DNA of 64,000 nt from SFHK01 sp964554795 (GCA_964554795.1 CAZKQB010000013.1:1-64000), one strand, 5' to 3'; counted from the stretch's first letter, positions 42,579 through 52,009 are shown. Numbers and translations are program-made. The notes: generated from the letters alone by a model not told the origin.

Positions 42579-43487
42579 TCAGTAGGAATAATGAGAGCGC
42601 CTGAAAAGCGCAGGCGGCATGCCCTCCTGACTTTTGAAAAACTTGCTGAAGCTATACACGCTGCCATAGCCGAGCGTGGTGGCAATATCCTGCACGCTCT
42701 TGTCCGAATACAGCAGATACTCCTGCGCCTTCTTATGCTTGAGCTGCTTGATCAGCCCGCAGCAAGAGGTTCCGAATTCCTTGAACACGATGCGGTTGAT
42801 CTGCCGCTTGCTCAGGTGCAGAACGTCCGCAACGTCTGTGGTGGTGATATTGGTAGAAAGATTGGCGTTGATAAAATTCTCAATCTCATCGGCACGCCGG
42901 TCAATGCGCTGAATCACCGAATCCTCGCTGGGTGCAGCGCTGATCTGTCGCTCGTATTCCATGGCAATCTGAAACAGAAGCGAGCCGACGATCTCCTTAT
43001 AGCCCAGCCGAAGCGCCTGAAGCTCCTCGCTCAGCAGACGATATCGCTCTAAAATCGGCTCCGCCTGCTGAAGCACGACGACGTCCAATATCGCCTTCTT
43101 GTCCGAGCGATTATAAACCGTCTGGTTCTCCATCAGCCGATATGCCATGGAAATCTTCCGCGCATCCTGGCTGGTATACACCTGCTCGTGCTCCACGTTT
43201 TCGCGAATGAAGATCGTGTCGCCCGCATTGATCGTGTAATCGTGGCCGTCCGCAAGGCGGTAAATCATCGTACCCTGCGTACACAGATGCGTTTCGCAGA
43301 AGGAATGGCTGTGGCTCTTCACACGCCGCCGACCCTCTGTATGCGGCGGAAGACTCTTCTCATTTCTGTCCGGAAAGGACGTCCACAGAAGCTCCAGCGT
43401 CAGCTCGTTGACGTGGTAGAGAATCCGCTCGTTCGTCATGAATTTATTGAGCATCTGTGTGTTTTCAAAAACGATCGGACGATCCAT
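42579..43487 (-). CDS. AraC-family transcriptional regulator
   Basis: The start at 43487 (MDRPIVFENTQMLNKF) follows GAGGAGAG and gives 302 residues. The N-terminal cupin half has RVKSHSHSFCETHLCTQG and YTINAGDTIFI. The C-terminal part has two helix-turn-helix motifs (TTTDVADVLHLSKRQINRIVF and DIATTLGYGSVYSFSKFFK). It probably controls the aldolase-phosphatase pair and perhaps the sugar importer. Confidence 0.9.
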   Translation of the reverse strand: MDRPIVFENTQMLNKFMTNERILYHVNELTLELLWTSFPDRNEKSLPPHTEGRRRVKSHSHSFCETHLCTQGTMIYRLADGHDYTINAGDTIFIRENVEHEQVYTSQDARKISMAYRLMENQTVYNRSDKKAILDVVVLQQAEPILERYRLLSEELQALRLGYKEIVGSLLFQIAMEYERQISAAPSEDSVIQRIDRRADEIENFINANLSTNITTTDVADVLHLSKRQINRIVFKEFGTSCCGLIKQLKHKKAQEYLLYSDKSVQDIATTLGYGSVYSFSKFFKSQEGMPPALFRRSHYSY

Positions 43488-43550
43488 GCGTTCTCTCCTC
43501 CCCGCGTATCGATTTCCCTGCGGCCATCCGCTGTCACTATCAATATACAC

Positions 43551-43842
43551 GACTTACCCCGGATTTTCAAGCGGTCGTCAGGACAATAATTTATCCAAAT
43601 CAGACATAAAATGATAGACTATGACAAAAAATGTCTCTTTGGGCGCACAATCGGGCAAAAAAACCGCATCCGTCTCCCGAAAAATTACCTTGAAAGGAAA
43701 ACAAAGGAAAACCCCTCCAGGCATTTCCAGCTGCCAGAGCGCGTCCGGACGTCTCGCGCAGGATCGGCTTTCTCATCGAATTGCTCTCCCTGAGCGCTCA
43801 GACTGGCCGTACGCGTCATATTTGCAGGCAATGAGAGGGAAT
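43551..43842. other. Intergenic stretch without a recognisable gene
   Basis: Between the AraC start region and the control region of the GH36/27-type gene I see no coding frame with a ribosome binding site or family motif. Short open frames here have no homology I recognise. Confidence 0.5.
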
Positions 43843-43862
43843 CTTGTCCCGTTCGGAACAAG
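43843..43862. promoter_or_regulatory. Palindrome upstream of the GH36/27-type promoter
   Basis: CTTGTCCCGTTCGGAACAAG is palindromic at 16 of 20 positions and ends 18 bases before the -35 box at 43881. It is a candidate operator for an unknown regulator. Confidence 0.45.
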
Positions 43863-43880
43863 CTTTGTCTCAGTTGCCCA

Positions 43881-43909
43881 TTGAAATATGCCTCTGCCGC
43901 GTTTATGAT
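43881..43909 (+). promoter_or_regulatory. Promoter of the GH36/27-type gene
   Basis: TTGAAA (43881-43886), a 17-base spacer and TATGAT (43904-43909), 40 bases before the GTG start. Confidence 0.8.
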
Positions 43910-43949
43910 TTAAAATAGGTACGTTTACATATGAAAGGAGCCTACGACA

Positions 43950-45560
43950 GTGATCACGCGGCTTCCCGATTTGACAACCATCTATACGGAGCAGGACCAG
44001 CAGTCCTTTACCGGCGCGCAGGGCGCGCTCGAGGACGCATGCTTTACCCTGACGCTGAAGGACGACCTCCTTCTGGCTGAGCTTACGGCAATGCAGACGC
44101 CGCTTTGCTATCTGCGTTTGCGCTGGCATTTTACACCCGAAGAAAAGCGTTCAGAGCCCGTTCGCATCTACGGTGACGCATGGGAGCGCGCCGGCGGCAA
44201 CTTAGAATGGCGCGGCATCGTTCCGGAACGATGCATGCCGTGGTTTGCACTGGTTTCCAACGGTACCGACGCATATCAGGCGCGAGAGGGACGCAGAACC
44301 GAGGGCTTCGGCGTACGGACGCAGCCCGGCGCGATGTGCTTTTGGCAGTATGACGCCTCCGGCGTGACGCTGTGGATGGACGTGCGCAATGGCGGCTGCG
44401 GCGTGATTCTGGGCGGGCGCACGCTTTGCGCAGCAGAAATTCTCTTCCGCACCTACGAAGGCTGCACGGCTTTTGAGGCCGGGCAGCAGTTTTGCCGCGC
44501 CATGTCGCGCGGTGCCTGCGCCCCGAAGCATCCTGTTTACGGTGCAAACAACTGGTATTACGCCTACGGCGTGAGCTCGCACGATCAGATCCTGGAGGAC
44601 GTGCGCATTGCCGCCGAACTCTGCGCAGGCAACGAAAATCCACCCTACATGGTCATAGACGACGGATGGTCGCCCAACCCTAAGAACGGCCCGTGGGACA
44701 GGGGCAATTCCACCTTCCCCGATATGCCCGGTCTGGCTGCATCCATCCGCAAGCAGGGCGTGCGCCCAGGAATCTGGGTTCGCTATATCTGCGACGAGGA
44801 TCACGTGTGCGGTCTGCCCGACGACTGGCACCTTTCCTATAATGCAAATTATCTGGATCCCTCCCATCCCTGCGTGCTGGATTACATCCGGCAGACAACG
44901 CGCCGATTCGTCGATTGGGGCTATCAGCTGATCAAGTTCGACTGCTCCACGCAGGACATTCTGGGCCGCCGAGGCTATAAGATTCCCTACGTCATCGCCG
45001 AGGACGGCTGGCATTTCCACGACCGCTCAAAGACCTCGGCAGAAATCATTACTGGTTTCTACCGGGCAATCCGCGAAGCCGCGGGCAAGGATGCGGTGCT
45101 CATCGGCTGCGCGACCATTTCGCACCTAAGCGCCGGTCTGGTAGAGCTTGGGCGCACAGGCGCGGATATCAACGGCAAAAGCTGGGATATCACCCGTCGC
45201 ATGGGCGTAAACACGCTGGCCTTCCGCATGATGCAGCACGGTGCATTTTACGACGTGGATGCAGACTGCGTGGGGATCACCGGTAAAATTCCGTGGGCAC
45301 AGGTCGGTCTTTGGTTGGACATCCTGTCCAAAAGCGGCACGCCTCTGTTTGTGTCCTGCAAGCCCGACGTGCTGACGGACGCCCAGCTTGCCGAGCTTCG
45401 CGAAGCCTACGCGCGCAATTCCGTGCAGCAGGACACGCTGATTCCGTTGGACTGGATGGAAAACATCTGCCCGGAACGTTGGCTACTGAACGGCGAAGAG
45501 CTTCACTACGACTGGTTCTCCGACGACATCAACGTCATGTTCTCCGGAAAAAGCCTGTAA
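43950..45560 (+). CDS. GH36/GH27-type alpha-galactosidase-like protein
   Basis: The 536-residue protein starts at a GTG nine bases after AAAGGAG. The N-terminal 190 residues form a beta domain. The TIM barrel has YMVIDDGW, then LIKFDCST with Asp331 at the place of the nucleophile, and TGADINGKSWD with Asp406 at the place of the acid/base, as in clan GH-D. It has no signal peptide and is probably cytoplasmic, acting on imported oligosaccharides. It is a single gene between a promoter and a strong terminator. Confidence 0.75.
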   Translation: MITRLPDLTTIYTEQDQQSFTGAQGALEDACFTLTLKDDLLLAELTAMQTPLCYLRLRWHFTPEEKRSEPVRIYGDAWERAGGNLEWRGIVPERCMPWFALVSNGTDAYQAREGRRTEGFGVRTQPGAMCFWQYDASGVTLWMDVRNGGCGVILGGRTLCAAEILFRTYEGCTAFEAGQQFCRAMSRGACAPKHPVYGANNWYYAYGVSSHDQILEDVRIAAELCAGNENPPYMVIDDGWSPNPKNGPWDRGNSTFPDMPGLAASIRKQGVRPGIWVRYICDEDHVCGLPDDWHLSYNANYLDPSHPCVLDYIRQTTRRFVDWGYQLIKFDCSTQDILGRRGYKIPYVIAEDGWHFHDRSKTSAEIITGFYRAIREAAGKDAVLIGCATISHLSAGLVELGRTGADINGKSWDITRRMGVNTLAFRMMQHGAFYDVDADCVGITGKIPWAQVGLWLDILSKSGTPLFVSCKPDVLTDAQLAELREAYARNSVQQDTLIPLDWMENICPERWLLNGEELHYDWFSDDINVMFSGKSL

Positions 45561-45569
45561 GTATGAAAC

Positions 45570-45595
45570 GGCGGAGGAGCAAGCTCCTCCGCCGA
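45570..45595. terminator. Bidirectional terminator
   Basis: CGGCGGAGGAGC and GCTCCTCCGCCG form a perfect stem; the plus strand continues ACATTTTTATT. It ends the GH36/27-type gene and faces the end of the aromatic operon. Confidence 0.85.
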
Positions 45596-45608
45596 CATTT
45601 TTATTCGT

Positions 45609-46055
45609 CTATTCCGGCCGTTCGCCGTTCACGGCATCGACCAGATATTCCATTGCCATCCGGTAGCCGTCAAAGCCAAAGCCCGCGAAGGTCTTCCGGC
45701 AGGCCAGCCGCACATAGGAAACCCTTCGAAATTCTTCGCGTGCATTCACATCCGTCAGGTGCACCTCGCAGGCAGGAATATCGACGGCCTTCAGTGCGTC
45801 CAACAGCGCGACGCTGGTATGCGTATACGCGCCCGGGTTAATCACGATGCCGTCGATTCGCTGATACGCCGCCTGTATGCAGTCGACCAGCGCGCCCTCG
45901 TGGTTGGACTGGAACAGCTCCACCTCTGCGCCGAGCCGCTGCCCCTGCTCCTTCACGTATTCGCACAGCGCTGCATAGTCCTGCGCGCCATACAGGTGCC
46001 TTTCGCGTATGCCGAGCATGTTCAGGTTCGGCCCGTTAATGACGAGCAGCCTCAT
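45609..46055 (-). CDS. aroQ: Type II 3-dehydroquinate dehydratase
   Basis: The 148-residue protein has the type II signature: INGPNLNMLGIRERHLYG (catalytic Tyr), NPGAYTHTSVAL and EVHLTDVNAREEFR (catalytic His). It converts 3-dehydroquinate to 3-dehydroshikimate. The length is normal. It is the last gene of the aromatic operon and overlaps the aroE-aroK fusion by 20 bases. Confidence 0.95.
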   Translation of the reverse strand: MRLLVINGPNLNMLGIRERHLYGAQDYAALCEYVKEQGQRLGAEVELFQSNHEGALVDCIQAAYQRIDGIVINPGAYTHTSVALLDALKAVDIPACEVHLTDVNAREEFRRVSYVRLACRKTFAGFGFDGYRMAMEYLVDAVNGERPE

Positions 46056-47283
46056 AAAAACCCTCCCTTATCCTCTCCGCCGCAAACTCGACGGTTCCGT
46101 CATTCAGTACCGAAAAATCAGCTGCCGCTTCATAGGCCGCGCGGCGCTCCTCCCATAAGCGCATAACCGCACCCTCCGATGCAGACAGAGGACGCCCATC
46201 TCTCGAAAGCCGTTCAAGTGCCCGCCGAATCAGGCATACGCGCCCATTCTGCCGCATGGCATTCCCGTTTTCCGGGCGCAGAACCGCTCCGCCGCCCGTG
46301 GAAATCACCTGCCCGCGCCTGCGGCAAACGTCCGCCAGCACGTCGCTTTCCAGCACCCGAAACGCGCGCTCGCCCTCCTGCGCGAAGATTTCCGGAATGG
46401 ATTTGCCCGCGCGGCGCACGATTTCCGCATCACAGTCCACAAATTCCCGATGGAGCGCGGCAGCGACAGCCTGTCCCAGCGTCGTCTTTCCACAGCCGGG
46501 CATACCAACCAAAATCAGGTTCAGCGTCTGCGCGCTGATTTCGGCCGTAATCCCATCCACGCGTTCGGCGGGAATTGCCTGTCCTGTAAACAGCTCCGCC
46601 GCCTCCCTCGCCTGTGCGACCAGCATGCTCAGCCCCGATACGGCCGGTATGCCCTTTGCCTGCGCAGCAAGAATCAGCGCAGTTTTTTCGGGATTATAAA
46701 TTACGTCCGCCACCCCGCGCACGCCCGACAGCCGGTCAAGCGACACGGGCGACGCGCCGTTTTCCGGATACATGCCCACGGGCGTAGCGTTCACCAGAAT
46801 CTCGGCGTCGGCATGCTTCGCGTACAGCGTATGATAATCGACCGGCCCCTTCCGGGAGACCGTCACGATCTCCCGCGCGCCCAGCCTTGCAAGCGCAGCG
46901 TGCGCCGTCAGACTGGTTCCGCCGCTTCCAAGGATCACGGCCTTCGCTCCGGCCGGATCGATTCCTCCCCGGCGCAGCATATAAATGAACCCGTCGATGT
47001 CCGTGTTGTGCCCAAGCAGGCTGCCGTCCGATCGTACAAGAAGCGTATTCACGCTGCCCACCTCCACCGCCTCCGGAGACAGCGCGGCGCAATGCTTCAT
47101 CACCGCCTGCTTGTAGGGAATGGTGACGTTCAGCCCACGAAATTCCCTTCCTTCAATGAACTCGTCCAGTTTTTCCGGCGCGACCTCCTTCAGCTCATAC
47201 CGGTAATCAGCCAGCCGCGCGTGAATCATCTGAGAATAGCTGTGTCCCAGCTTCTCGCCGATCAAACCGTATTCCATTTCCAT
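46036..47283 (-). CDS. aroEK: Fused shikimate dehydrogenase and shikimate kinase
   Basis: One 415-residue chain joins two enzymes. Residues about 1-250 are shikimate dehydrogenase: LIGEKLGHSYSQMIH, NVTIPYKQAVM (catalytic Lys), GHNTDIDGF and the NADP loop LGSGGTSLTAHAAL. Residues about 252-415 are shikimate kinase: Walker A VGMPGCGKTTLG, DCDAEI, and STGGGAVLR. The fusion therefore performs two pathway steps in a row. The start overlaps the pheA stop by one base (TGATG). Confidence 0.95.
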   Translation of the reverse strand: MEMEYGLIGEKLGHSYSQMIHARLADYRYELKEVAPEKLDEFIEGREFRGLNVTIPYKQAVMKHCAALSPEAVEVGSVNTLLVRSDGSLLGHNTDIDGFIYMLRRGGIDPAGAKAVILGSGGTSLTAHAALARLGAREIVTVSRKGPVDYHTLYAKHADAEILVNATPVGMYPENGASPVSLDRLSGVRGVADVIYNPEKTALILAAQAKGIPAVSGLSMLVAQAREAAELFTGQAIPAERVDGITAEISAQTLNLILVGMPGCGKTTLGQAVAAALHREFVDCDAEIVRRAGKSIPEIFAQEGERAFRVLESDVLADVCRRRGQVISTGGGAVLRPENGNAMRQNGRVCLIRRALERLSRDGRPLSASEGAVMRLWEERRAAYEAAADFSVLNDGTVEFAAERIREGFYEAARH

Positions 47284-48422
47284 CAGCGCTCCTCATATGC
47301 GCCCAGAAATACAAAGTGCTCGCTCTTGCGCTCCAGCTCGCACAGAAGCTGCGCGACCTCCGAGTCGCGCGGGTCGGCCTCCATATCAAAGAAGAACCGA
47401 AATTCGAAATCGCGGCCTGGAATTGGCCGGCTTTCCAGCTTGCACAGGTTAATACCCGCGATTGCCAGCCGCGAAATAACCGAGTTCAGCGATCCCGCCT
47501 CGTGAGGCAAATTGCACATGATGGAGATTTTCCGCGCCCCGCGATAGATTTCAAGCCTTCTGGAAATGCAGATAAAGCGCGTGTAGTTGCTCTGCACATT
47601 GCTCACGGATTCGCCGACAATCTCCAGATTGTACAGCTCCGCGCACGTTTTCGCAGCGATCACGGCCACATCATCGCGCTCGGAATTCGCCGCATACTGC
47701 GCCGCCACGGCCGTATTGGCCATAGCTACCGCTTCATACTCCGGATGCGCGTTCAGAAACTCGCTGCACTGGCGAAGCGCCTGCTCGTGGGATACAATCG
47801 TGCGAATCGGTCCCTGTGCACCGCGCTTTCTGAGCAGATGGTGATCGATGCGCAGCCTGCGCGCGCCTACAATATGAAACGAATGCTTCTCCATCAGGTC
47901 GTATACCTGCGTAACGGAGCCGGCCGTGCTGTTCTCGATGGGTAGCACGCCAAATTCGCACATGCCCTTTTCCACTGCGTTGAACACGCCGTCAAAGCTG
48001 TCAAAGTATAAAATATCCGGGTATTCAAACAGCTTCTCGCATGCCTGCTGTGCATACGCGCCCTCCGTACCCTGACAGGCTACCAGCGCGCGTCCCGGCA
48101 GCCGCCTGCCCTCGCCCTCCCGGCAAGCCTGCTCAATTCGATCAGCCAGCGGCGAGAGCTCGCCCATCAGCATGGATTCGTAGCTGCGGCTCAGTTCAAA
48201 AATCAATCCATATAGATTCTTCACGTACGGTGCGAAGGCGTCGCCTGCCTGTGCAGTCACTCGATTCACCACGGCGCGCTCTCTGGCAGGGTCGCGCACG
48301 GCCTTGCCCGTCGCCTTCTTCACCTGCGCCACCTCTGCCACCGTCTGCATACGCTCGGCAAATAGGCGCGTAAGCTCATCATCAATCGCGTCAATACGCT
48401 CGCGAACCGATTTCAGCTCCAT
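47283..48422 (-). CDS. pheA: Chorismate mutase-prephenate dehydratase (P-protein)
   Basis: The 379-residue protein has an N-terminal chorismate mutase helix domain (residues 1-90, RERIDAIDDELTRLFAERM). A prephenate dehydratase domain follows (about 107-285; GTEGAYAQQA, LPIENSTAGSV, NYTRFICI). The C-terminal ACT domain (about 296-375) has the Phe-binding ESRP motif. It converts chorismate to phenylpyruvate and should be inhibited by phenylalanine. It lies five bases after aroC. Confidence 0.95.
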   Translation of the reverse strand: MELKSVRERIDAIDDELTRLFAERMQTVAEVAQVKKATGKAVRDPARERAVVNRVTAQAGDAFAPYVKNLYGLIFELSRSYESMLMGELSPLADRIEQACREGEGRRLPGRALVACQGTEGAYAQQACEKLFEYPDILYFDSFDGVFNAVEKGMCEFGVLPIENSTAGSVTQVYDLMEKHSFHIVGARRLRIDHHLLRKRGAQGPIRTIVSHEQALRQCSEFLNAHPEYEAVAMANTAVAAQYAANSERDDVAVIAAKTCAELYNLEIVGESVSNVQSNYTRFICISRRLEIYRGARKISIMCNLPHEAGSLNSVISRLAIAGINLCKLESRPIPGRDFEFRFFFDMEADPRDSEVAQLLCELERKSEHFVFLGAYEER

Positions 48423-48427
48423 TTCCG

Positions 48428-49504
48428 TCAGCTCCTCTCCAAAAGAAGATCATACAGTACCATTGCCACAGCCGCCTCCACACAGGGCACGGCGCGCGGC
48501 ACAATGCACGGGTCATGCCGCCCCTCCACGGTCAGCGTTTCGTTTTCGCTTCGGGAAAGGGATACGCTTTCCTGCGTTTTCGCAATAGACGGCGTAGGCT
48601 TGATTGCCGTGCGCACGACGACAGGCATGCCGGTCGTAATTCCGCCAAGAATGCCGCCGTGCCGATTGGTCTCCGTGACCACGCAGCCGTTTTCCATGCG
48701 GTAGGCATCGTTATGTGCACTGCCGCGCATGGCTGCGGCAGCAAAGCCCGCGCCAAACTCCACGCCGCGCACGGCGGGAATGCCCCACAGTGCCTGCGCG
48801 AGCCGGTTTTCTACGCCGTCAAACATTGGCTCGCCCAGCCCCGCAGGAAGTCCTGTGGCAAAGCACTCGATCACGCCGCCTACGGAATCGCCCTCCGCCT
48901 TCGCCTGAAGAATTGCTTGCTCCATCCGCGCGCCCGCCTCCGAATCGATGACCGGCAGCCCCTCGGTGGCAATTGCATCCAGCCTCGGCTTCGCGAAGTC
49001 CATCGACGTGTCGAATGCGTTCTCAAGCTGCGCGATATGCGCGCGCACGCGCACGCCCTCTCTTGCCAGAAGCTGCATTGCGAGCGCACCTGCAAAGCAC
49101 AGGGGTGCCGTCAGCCTTCCCGAAAATTGACCGCCGCCGCGAATGTCGTTGTGCCCGCCAAACTTCACACTCGCAGGATAATCCGCATGCCCCGGACGCG
49201 GCACATCCCGCAGCTTTTCGTAATCCCGCGAGCGCGCGTCGCCGTTCACGATGCGCATGGCCAGTGGAGCGCCGCAGGTCTCCCCGCGTTCGTTCAGCCC
49301 GGACAAAATCTCCGGCACATCCGCCTCCCGGCGCGCCGTAGAAAGCGCGCTCCCGCCCGGCGCACGCCGCGCCATAAACGCGGAAACCGCGTCCCAGTCG
49401 GGCACAAACCCGGCGGGAAGCCCCTCGATCACCGCGCCGATGGACGGCGCATGCGATTGCCCGTATACGAGCACGCGAAATCGGTTTCCAATCAGATTTG
49501 CCAT
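48428..49504 (-). CDS. aroC: Chorismate synthase
   Basis: The start at 49504 (MANLIGNRFRVLVYGQSHAP) has GGAGGAAGG before it and gives 358 residues. It has GNRFRVLVYGQSH, RPGHADYPASVKFGGHNDIRGGGQFSGR (in part the FMN-site signature) and SVSLSRSENE. It makes chorismate from EPSP using reduced FMN. Its ribosome binding site lies inside a degenerate copy of the end of aroA. Confidence 0.95.
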   Translation of the reverse strand: MANLIGNRFRVLVYGQSHAPSIGAVIEGLPAGFVPDWDAVSAFMARRAPGGSALSTARREADVPEILSGLNERGETCGAPLAMRIVNGDARSRDYEKLRDVPRPGHADYPASVKFGGHNDIRGGGQFSGRLTAPLCFAGALAMQLLAREGVRVRAHIAQLENAFDTSMDFAKPRLDAIATEGLPVIDSEAGARMEQAILQAKAEGDSVGGVIECFATGLPAGLGEPMFDGVENRLAQALWGIPAVRGVEFGAGFAAAAMRGSAHNDAYRMENGCVVTETNRHGGILGGITTGMPVVVRTAIKPTPSIAKTQESVSLSRSENETLTVEGRHDPCIVPRAVPCVEAAVAMVLYDLLLERS

Positions 49505-49590
49505 TGCACCTTCCTCCCTGTCGTCGGTATCGTTCAAAATCTCCCAAATGCGCTTTCTGCGCATCCGTAATAGTCGCGCCGCCCCGCGCT
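49504..49590 (-). repeat. Degenerate third copy of the aroA 3' end
   Basis: Read on the minus strand, this segment gives GATITDAQKAHLGDFERYRR, then QGGRC, and lines up with GDVTITDAQAVAKSYPGFFE, then ELRRLGGRC, at the end of AroA. The GGAGGAAGG of its last part serves as the aroC ribosome binding site. Confidence 0.55.
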
Positions 49591-49596
49591 CTTCAT

Positions 49597-49716
49597 ATAC
49601 CCGCCGCATCGCCCGCCAAGTCGGCGGAGCCCCTTAAAGACGCCCGGATAAGACTTCGCCACGTCCTGCTTCTCCGTAATGGTCGCGTCGCCCTCTGCCC
49701 AGTGGCGGCAATGGCG
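49597..49716 (-). repeat. Degenerate second copy of the aroA 3' end
   Basis: About 120 bases match 49755-49875 (the last 40 codons of aroA) at roughly 80 percent, with one single-base deletion near 49700. The translation of the copy is GDATITEKQDVAKSYPGVFK, then GLRRLGGRC. It has no start codon and lies 158 bases from the original. Confidence 0.85.
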
Positions 49717-49751
49717 CGCAGCCGATATTTTCTTTTCAGCCGCGCTGCCTG

Positions 49752-50954
49752 TCAGCGGACATCGCACCGTCCGCCAAGCCGCCGGAGCTCCTCAAAGAAG
49801 CCCGGATAAGACTTCGCCACGGCCTGCGCATCCGTAATGGTCACATCACCCTCTGCCGCAGTGGCGGCAATGGCGGTCGCCATCACAATTCGATGATCGT
49901 TCACGCCGTTCACCGTTCCGCCGGTAAACGAATGCCCGCCGTCGATGATCAGGCCGTCCAGAAGCTCTTCTGCCTGCCCGCCCAGTGCATGCAGCATATC
50001 CGCTACAGCGCGCAGACGGTCGCTCTCCTTCACTCGCAGCCGCGCCGCGCCGGTAATATGCGTCCTGCCCGGATGCGCTGCCGCTGCAACAGCCAACGCA
50101 GGTACCAGATCCGGCGTGTCGGACACATCGATTTCGCCGCCCAGCTCGCCAAGCATCCGTGCAATCGCACGGTCGCCCTGCGCAGATTCCATCTTCAATC
50201 CCCTGCATTCCACCCGGCTTCCAATCGCGTTCGCTGCCAGCCAGAATGCAGCGGCCGACCAATCTCCCTCCACGCGCATGCGGCCCGGGCTCGCATATCG
50301 CTGCCTGCCAGGTATACGCCAGCCCTGCGGCGCTTCAAGCACCCGGATACCGAAAGCAGCCAGCGCTTCGAGCGTGATGCCCACGTACGACGCAGATTCC
50401 AGCTTCTTCGTCAACACGATTTCGCTGTCCTCCGCGCACAGCGGCAACGCAAGCAGAAGCCCTGTTATGTACTGCGAGCTCACGTTTCCGGCCACGGCAT
50501 ACGTGCCGCCGCGCAGCTGCCCCGAAATCCGAATCGGCAAAAGCTCTCTGTCCACGCGTACGCCGTGTGCGCAAAGCGCGTCGGTCAATATGCGGTTCGG
50601 CCTTTCCGGAAGCCGCCCGGAGCCAACAAACGCACAATCCGCGCCCAGCGCCGCCGCCACGGGCAGCATGAACCGCAGGGTGGAACCGCTTTCGCCGCAG
50701 TTGAGCATCGATTCCGTGCACATTGTCGCCCTGATCGGGTGCACGCGCAGCCCTGCGTCCGTGCGTTCGATCTCCGCGCCCAGCGCGCGCAGGCAACCGA
50801 TCGTGGCCTGAATATCCTCATTCAGCGCAGAAATCTCAATTTCCGTCGGCATGTCAGCCAGCGCTGCGGCAATAAGCACGCGATGCGCCACTGATTTGGA
50901 CGGCGGAACCTGAACACTGCCCTGCAAAAGACTCGGATGAAGCACCGCATTCAT
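49752..50954 (-). CDS. aroA: 3-phosphoshikimate 1-carboxyvinyltransferase (EPSP synthase)
   Basis: The start at 50954 (MNAVLHPSLLQGSVQVPPSK) overlaps the aroB stop (ATGA) and follows GGAGG; the product has 400 residues. Conserved motifs are PPSKSVAHRVLIAAALA, NCGESGSTLRFMLPVAAALG, ISGQLRGG, VEGDWSAAAFWLAANA and RVKESDRLRAVADML. It joins shikimate-3-phosphate and PEP. The length is slightly short for the family but all motifs are present. Two decayed copies of its 3' end follow it. Confidence 0.95.
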   Translation of the reverse strand: MNAVLHPSLLQGSVQVPPSKSVAHRVLIAAALADMPTEIEISALNEDIQATIGCLRALGAEIERTDAGLRVHPIRATMCTESMLNCGESGSTLRFMLPVAAALGADCAFVGSGRLPERPNRILTDALCAHGVRVDRELLPIRISGQLRGGTYAVAGNVSSQYITGLLLALPLCAEDSEIVLTKKLESASYVGITLEALAAFGIRVLEAPQGWRIPGRQRYASPGRMRVEGDWSAAAFWLAANAIGSRVECRGLKMESAQGDRAIARMLGELGGEIDVSDTPDLVPALAVAAAAHPGRTHITGAARLRVKESDRLRAVADMLHALGGQAEELLDGLIIDGGHSFTGGTVNGVNDHRIVMATAIAATAAEGDVTITDAQAVAKSYPGFFEELRRLGGRCDVR

Positions 50955-52009
50955 GAAATTGCCTCCGCCATGGCGATTCCCCTTTGGAAGTATTCCTCCA
51001 GATGAGAAACCTCCACCCTTTCGAGCCGACACGCGCCGATGCGCTCGGGCAGCACCAGCGTTACATGGTCGCCCCGGCGCTTCTTATCCGAAAGCGCCGC
51101 CTCTGCAAGCGTTTTCGCAGAATACGGCGCCGTCACCGGCAGTCCGCAGTTTCGGTTGGCTGCAGTAATCGCCCGGCACACGTCTGCTCTCCCTGCCGCG
51201 CCCGCGGCGATAACCATTCCAACGGCCACGCTCTGCCCGTGGCTCATCGAATAGCCGGAGCACGTTTCAACGGCATGCCCGAAGGTGTGACCGAGGTTCA
51301 GAAGCTGTCGCGCTCCGTTTTCACGCTCATCCGAGACCACCACATCGCGCTTGATGGAAACATTACGCGCAAGGATCGTTTCCATATCGCGCGTCCAGTC
51401 CGGCGCGCACATGCGTTCAAACAGCGCTGCATCCGCCAGCACGCCATGCTTGATGATCTCCGCCGCTCCATCCGAAAGCAGCCGCTCCGGAAGCGCCCGC
51501 ATCACATTCACGTCCGTCAGCACCAGCGACGGCTGATGAAACGCGCCCGCAAGGTTCTTGCCCGCAGACAAATCGACCGCCGTTTTCCCGCCCACGGACG
51601 CATCCACGGCTGCCAGTAGCGTGGTAGGTAGCTGCACAAAGCGAATGCCGCGCATGTACACCGCCGCCGCAAAGCCCGCCATATCGCCGGTCACGCCGCC
51701 GCCCAGCGCCACAACCACGTCCGAGCGCGTCAGGTGGTTTTCCGCCAGCTGCTCCAGAATGCCGCTGAGCGTCGTAAGCGTCTTGCTCCGCTCTCCGGCA
51801 GGAAAGACGCACCGCAGCACGTCATATCCCGCGTCCCGCAGGCTTCGCTCCACGGAATCCCCGTACAGTGTGTTCACCGTAGAATCACTCACGATGGCGG
51901 CGCGGCACAGCCCCACCGTCTCGCGCATGCGCTGCCCGCATTCCTCCAGCAGCCCTTCCCCAATGAGCACGTCATAGGAATCCGAAACGCCAATGTGTAC
52001 GGTTTGCAT
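50951..52009 (-). CDS. aroB: 3-dehydroquinate synthase
   Basis: The 352-residue protein has ALGGGVTGDMAGFAAAVYMRG (NAD-binding), PTTLLAAVDASVGGKTAVDL and the zinc ligands in NLGHTFGHAVE and SHGQSVAVGM. It turns DAHP into 3-dehydroquinate. AAAGGAGA precedes the start. It lies 15 bases after tyrA and overlaps aroA. Confidence 0.95.
   Translation of the reverse strand: MQTVHIGVSDSYDVLIGEGLLEECGQRMRETVGLCRAAIVSDSTVNTLYGDSVERSLRDAGYDVLRCVFPAGERSKTLTTLSGILEQLAENHLTRSDVVVALGGGVTGDMAGFAAAVYMRGIRFVQLPTTLLAAVDASVGGKTAVDLSAGKNLAGAFHQPSLVLTDVNVMRALPERLLSDGAAEIIKHGVLADAALFERMCAPDWTRDMETILARNVSIKRDVVVSDERENGARQLLNLGHTFGHAVETCSGYSMSHGQSVAVGMVIAAGAAGRADVCRAITAANRNCGLPVTAPYSAKTLAEAALSDKKRRGDHVTLVLPERIGACRLERVEVSHLEEYFQRGIAMAEAIS

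Noticed and set aside
43621..43884. Plus-strand 87-codon frame upstream of the GH36/27-type gene
   Set aside because: It has no ribosome binding site, odd composition, and runs through the palindrome and promoter.
49505..49751. A small gene between aroA and aroC
   Set aside because: Its only protein-like parts are degenerate copies of the AroA C-terminus in shifting frames, without a start signal.
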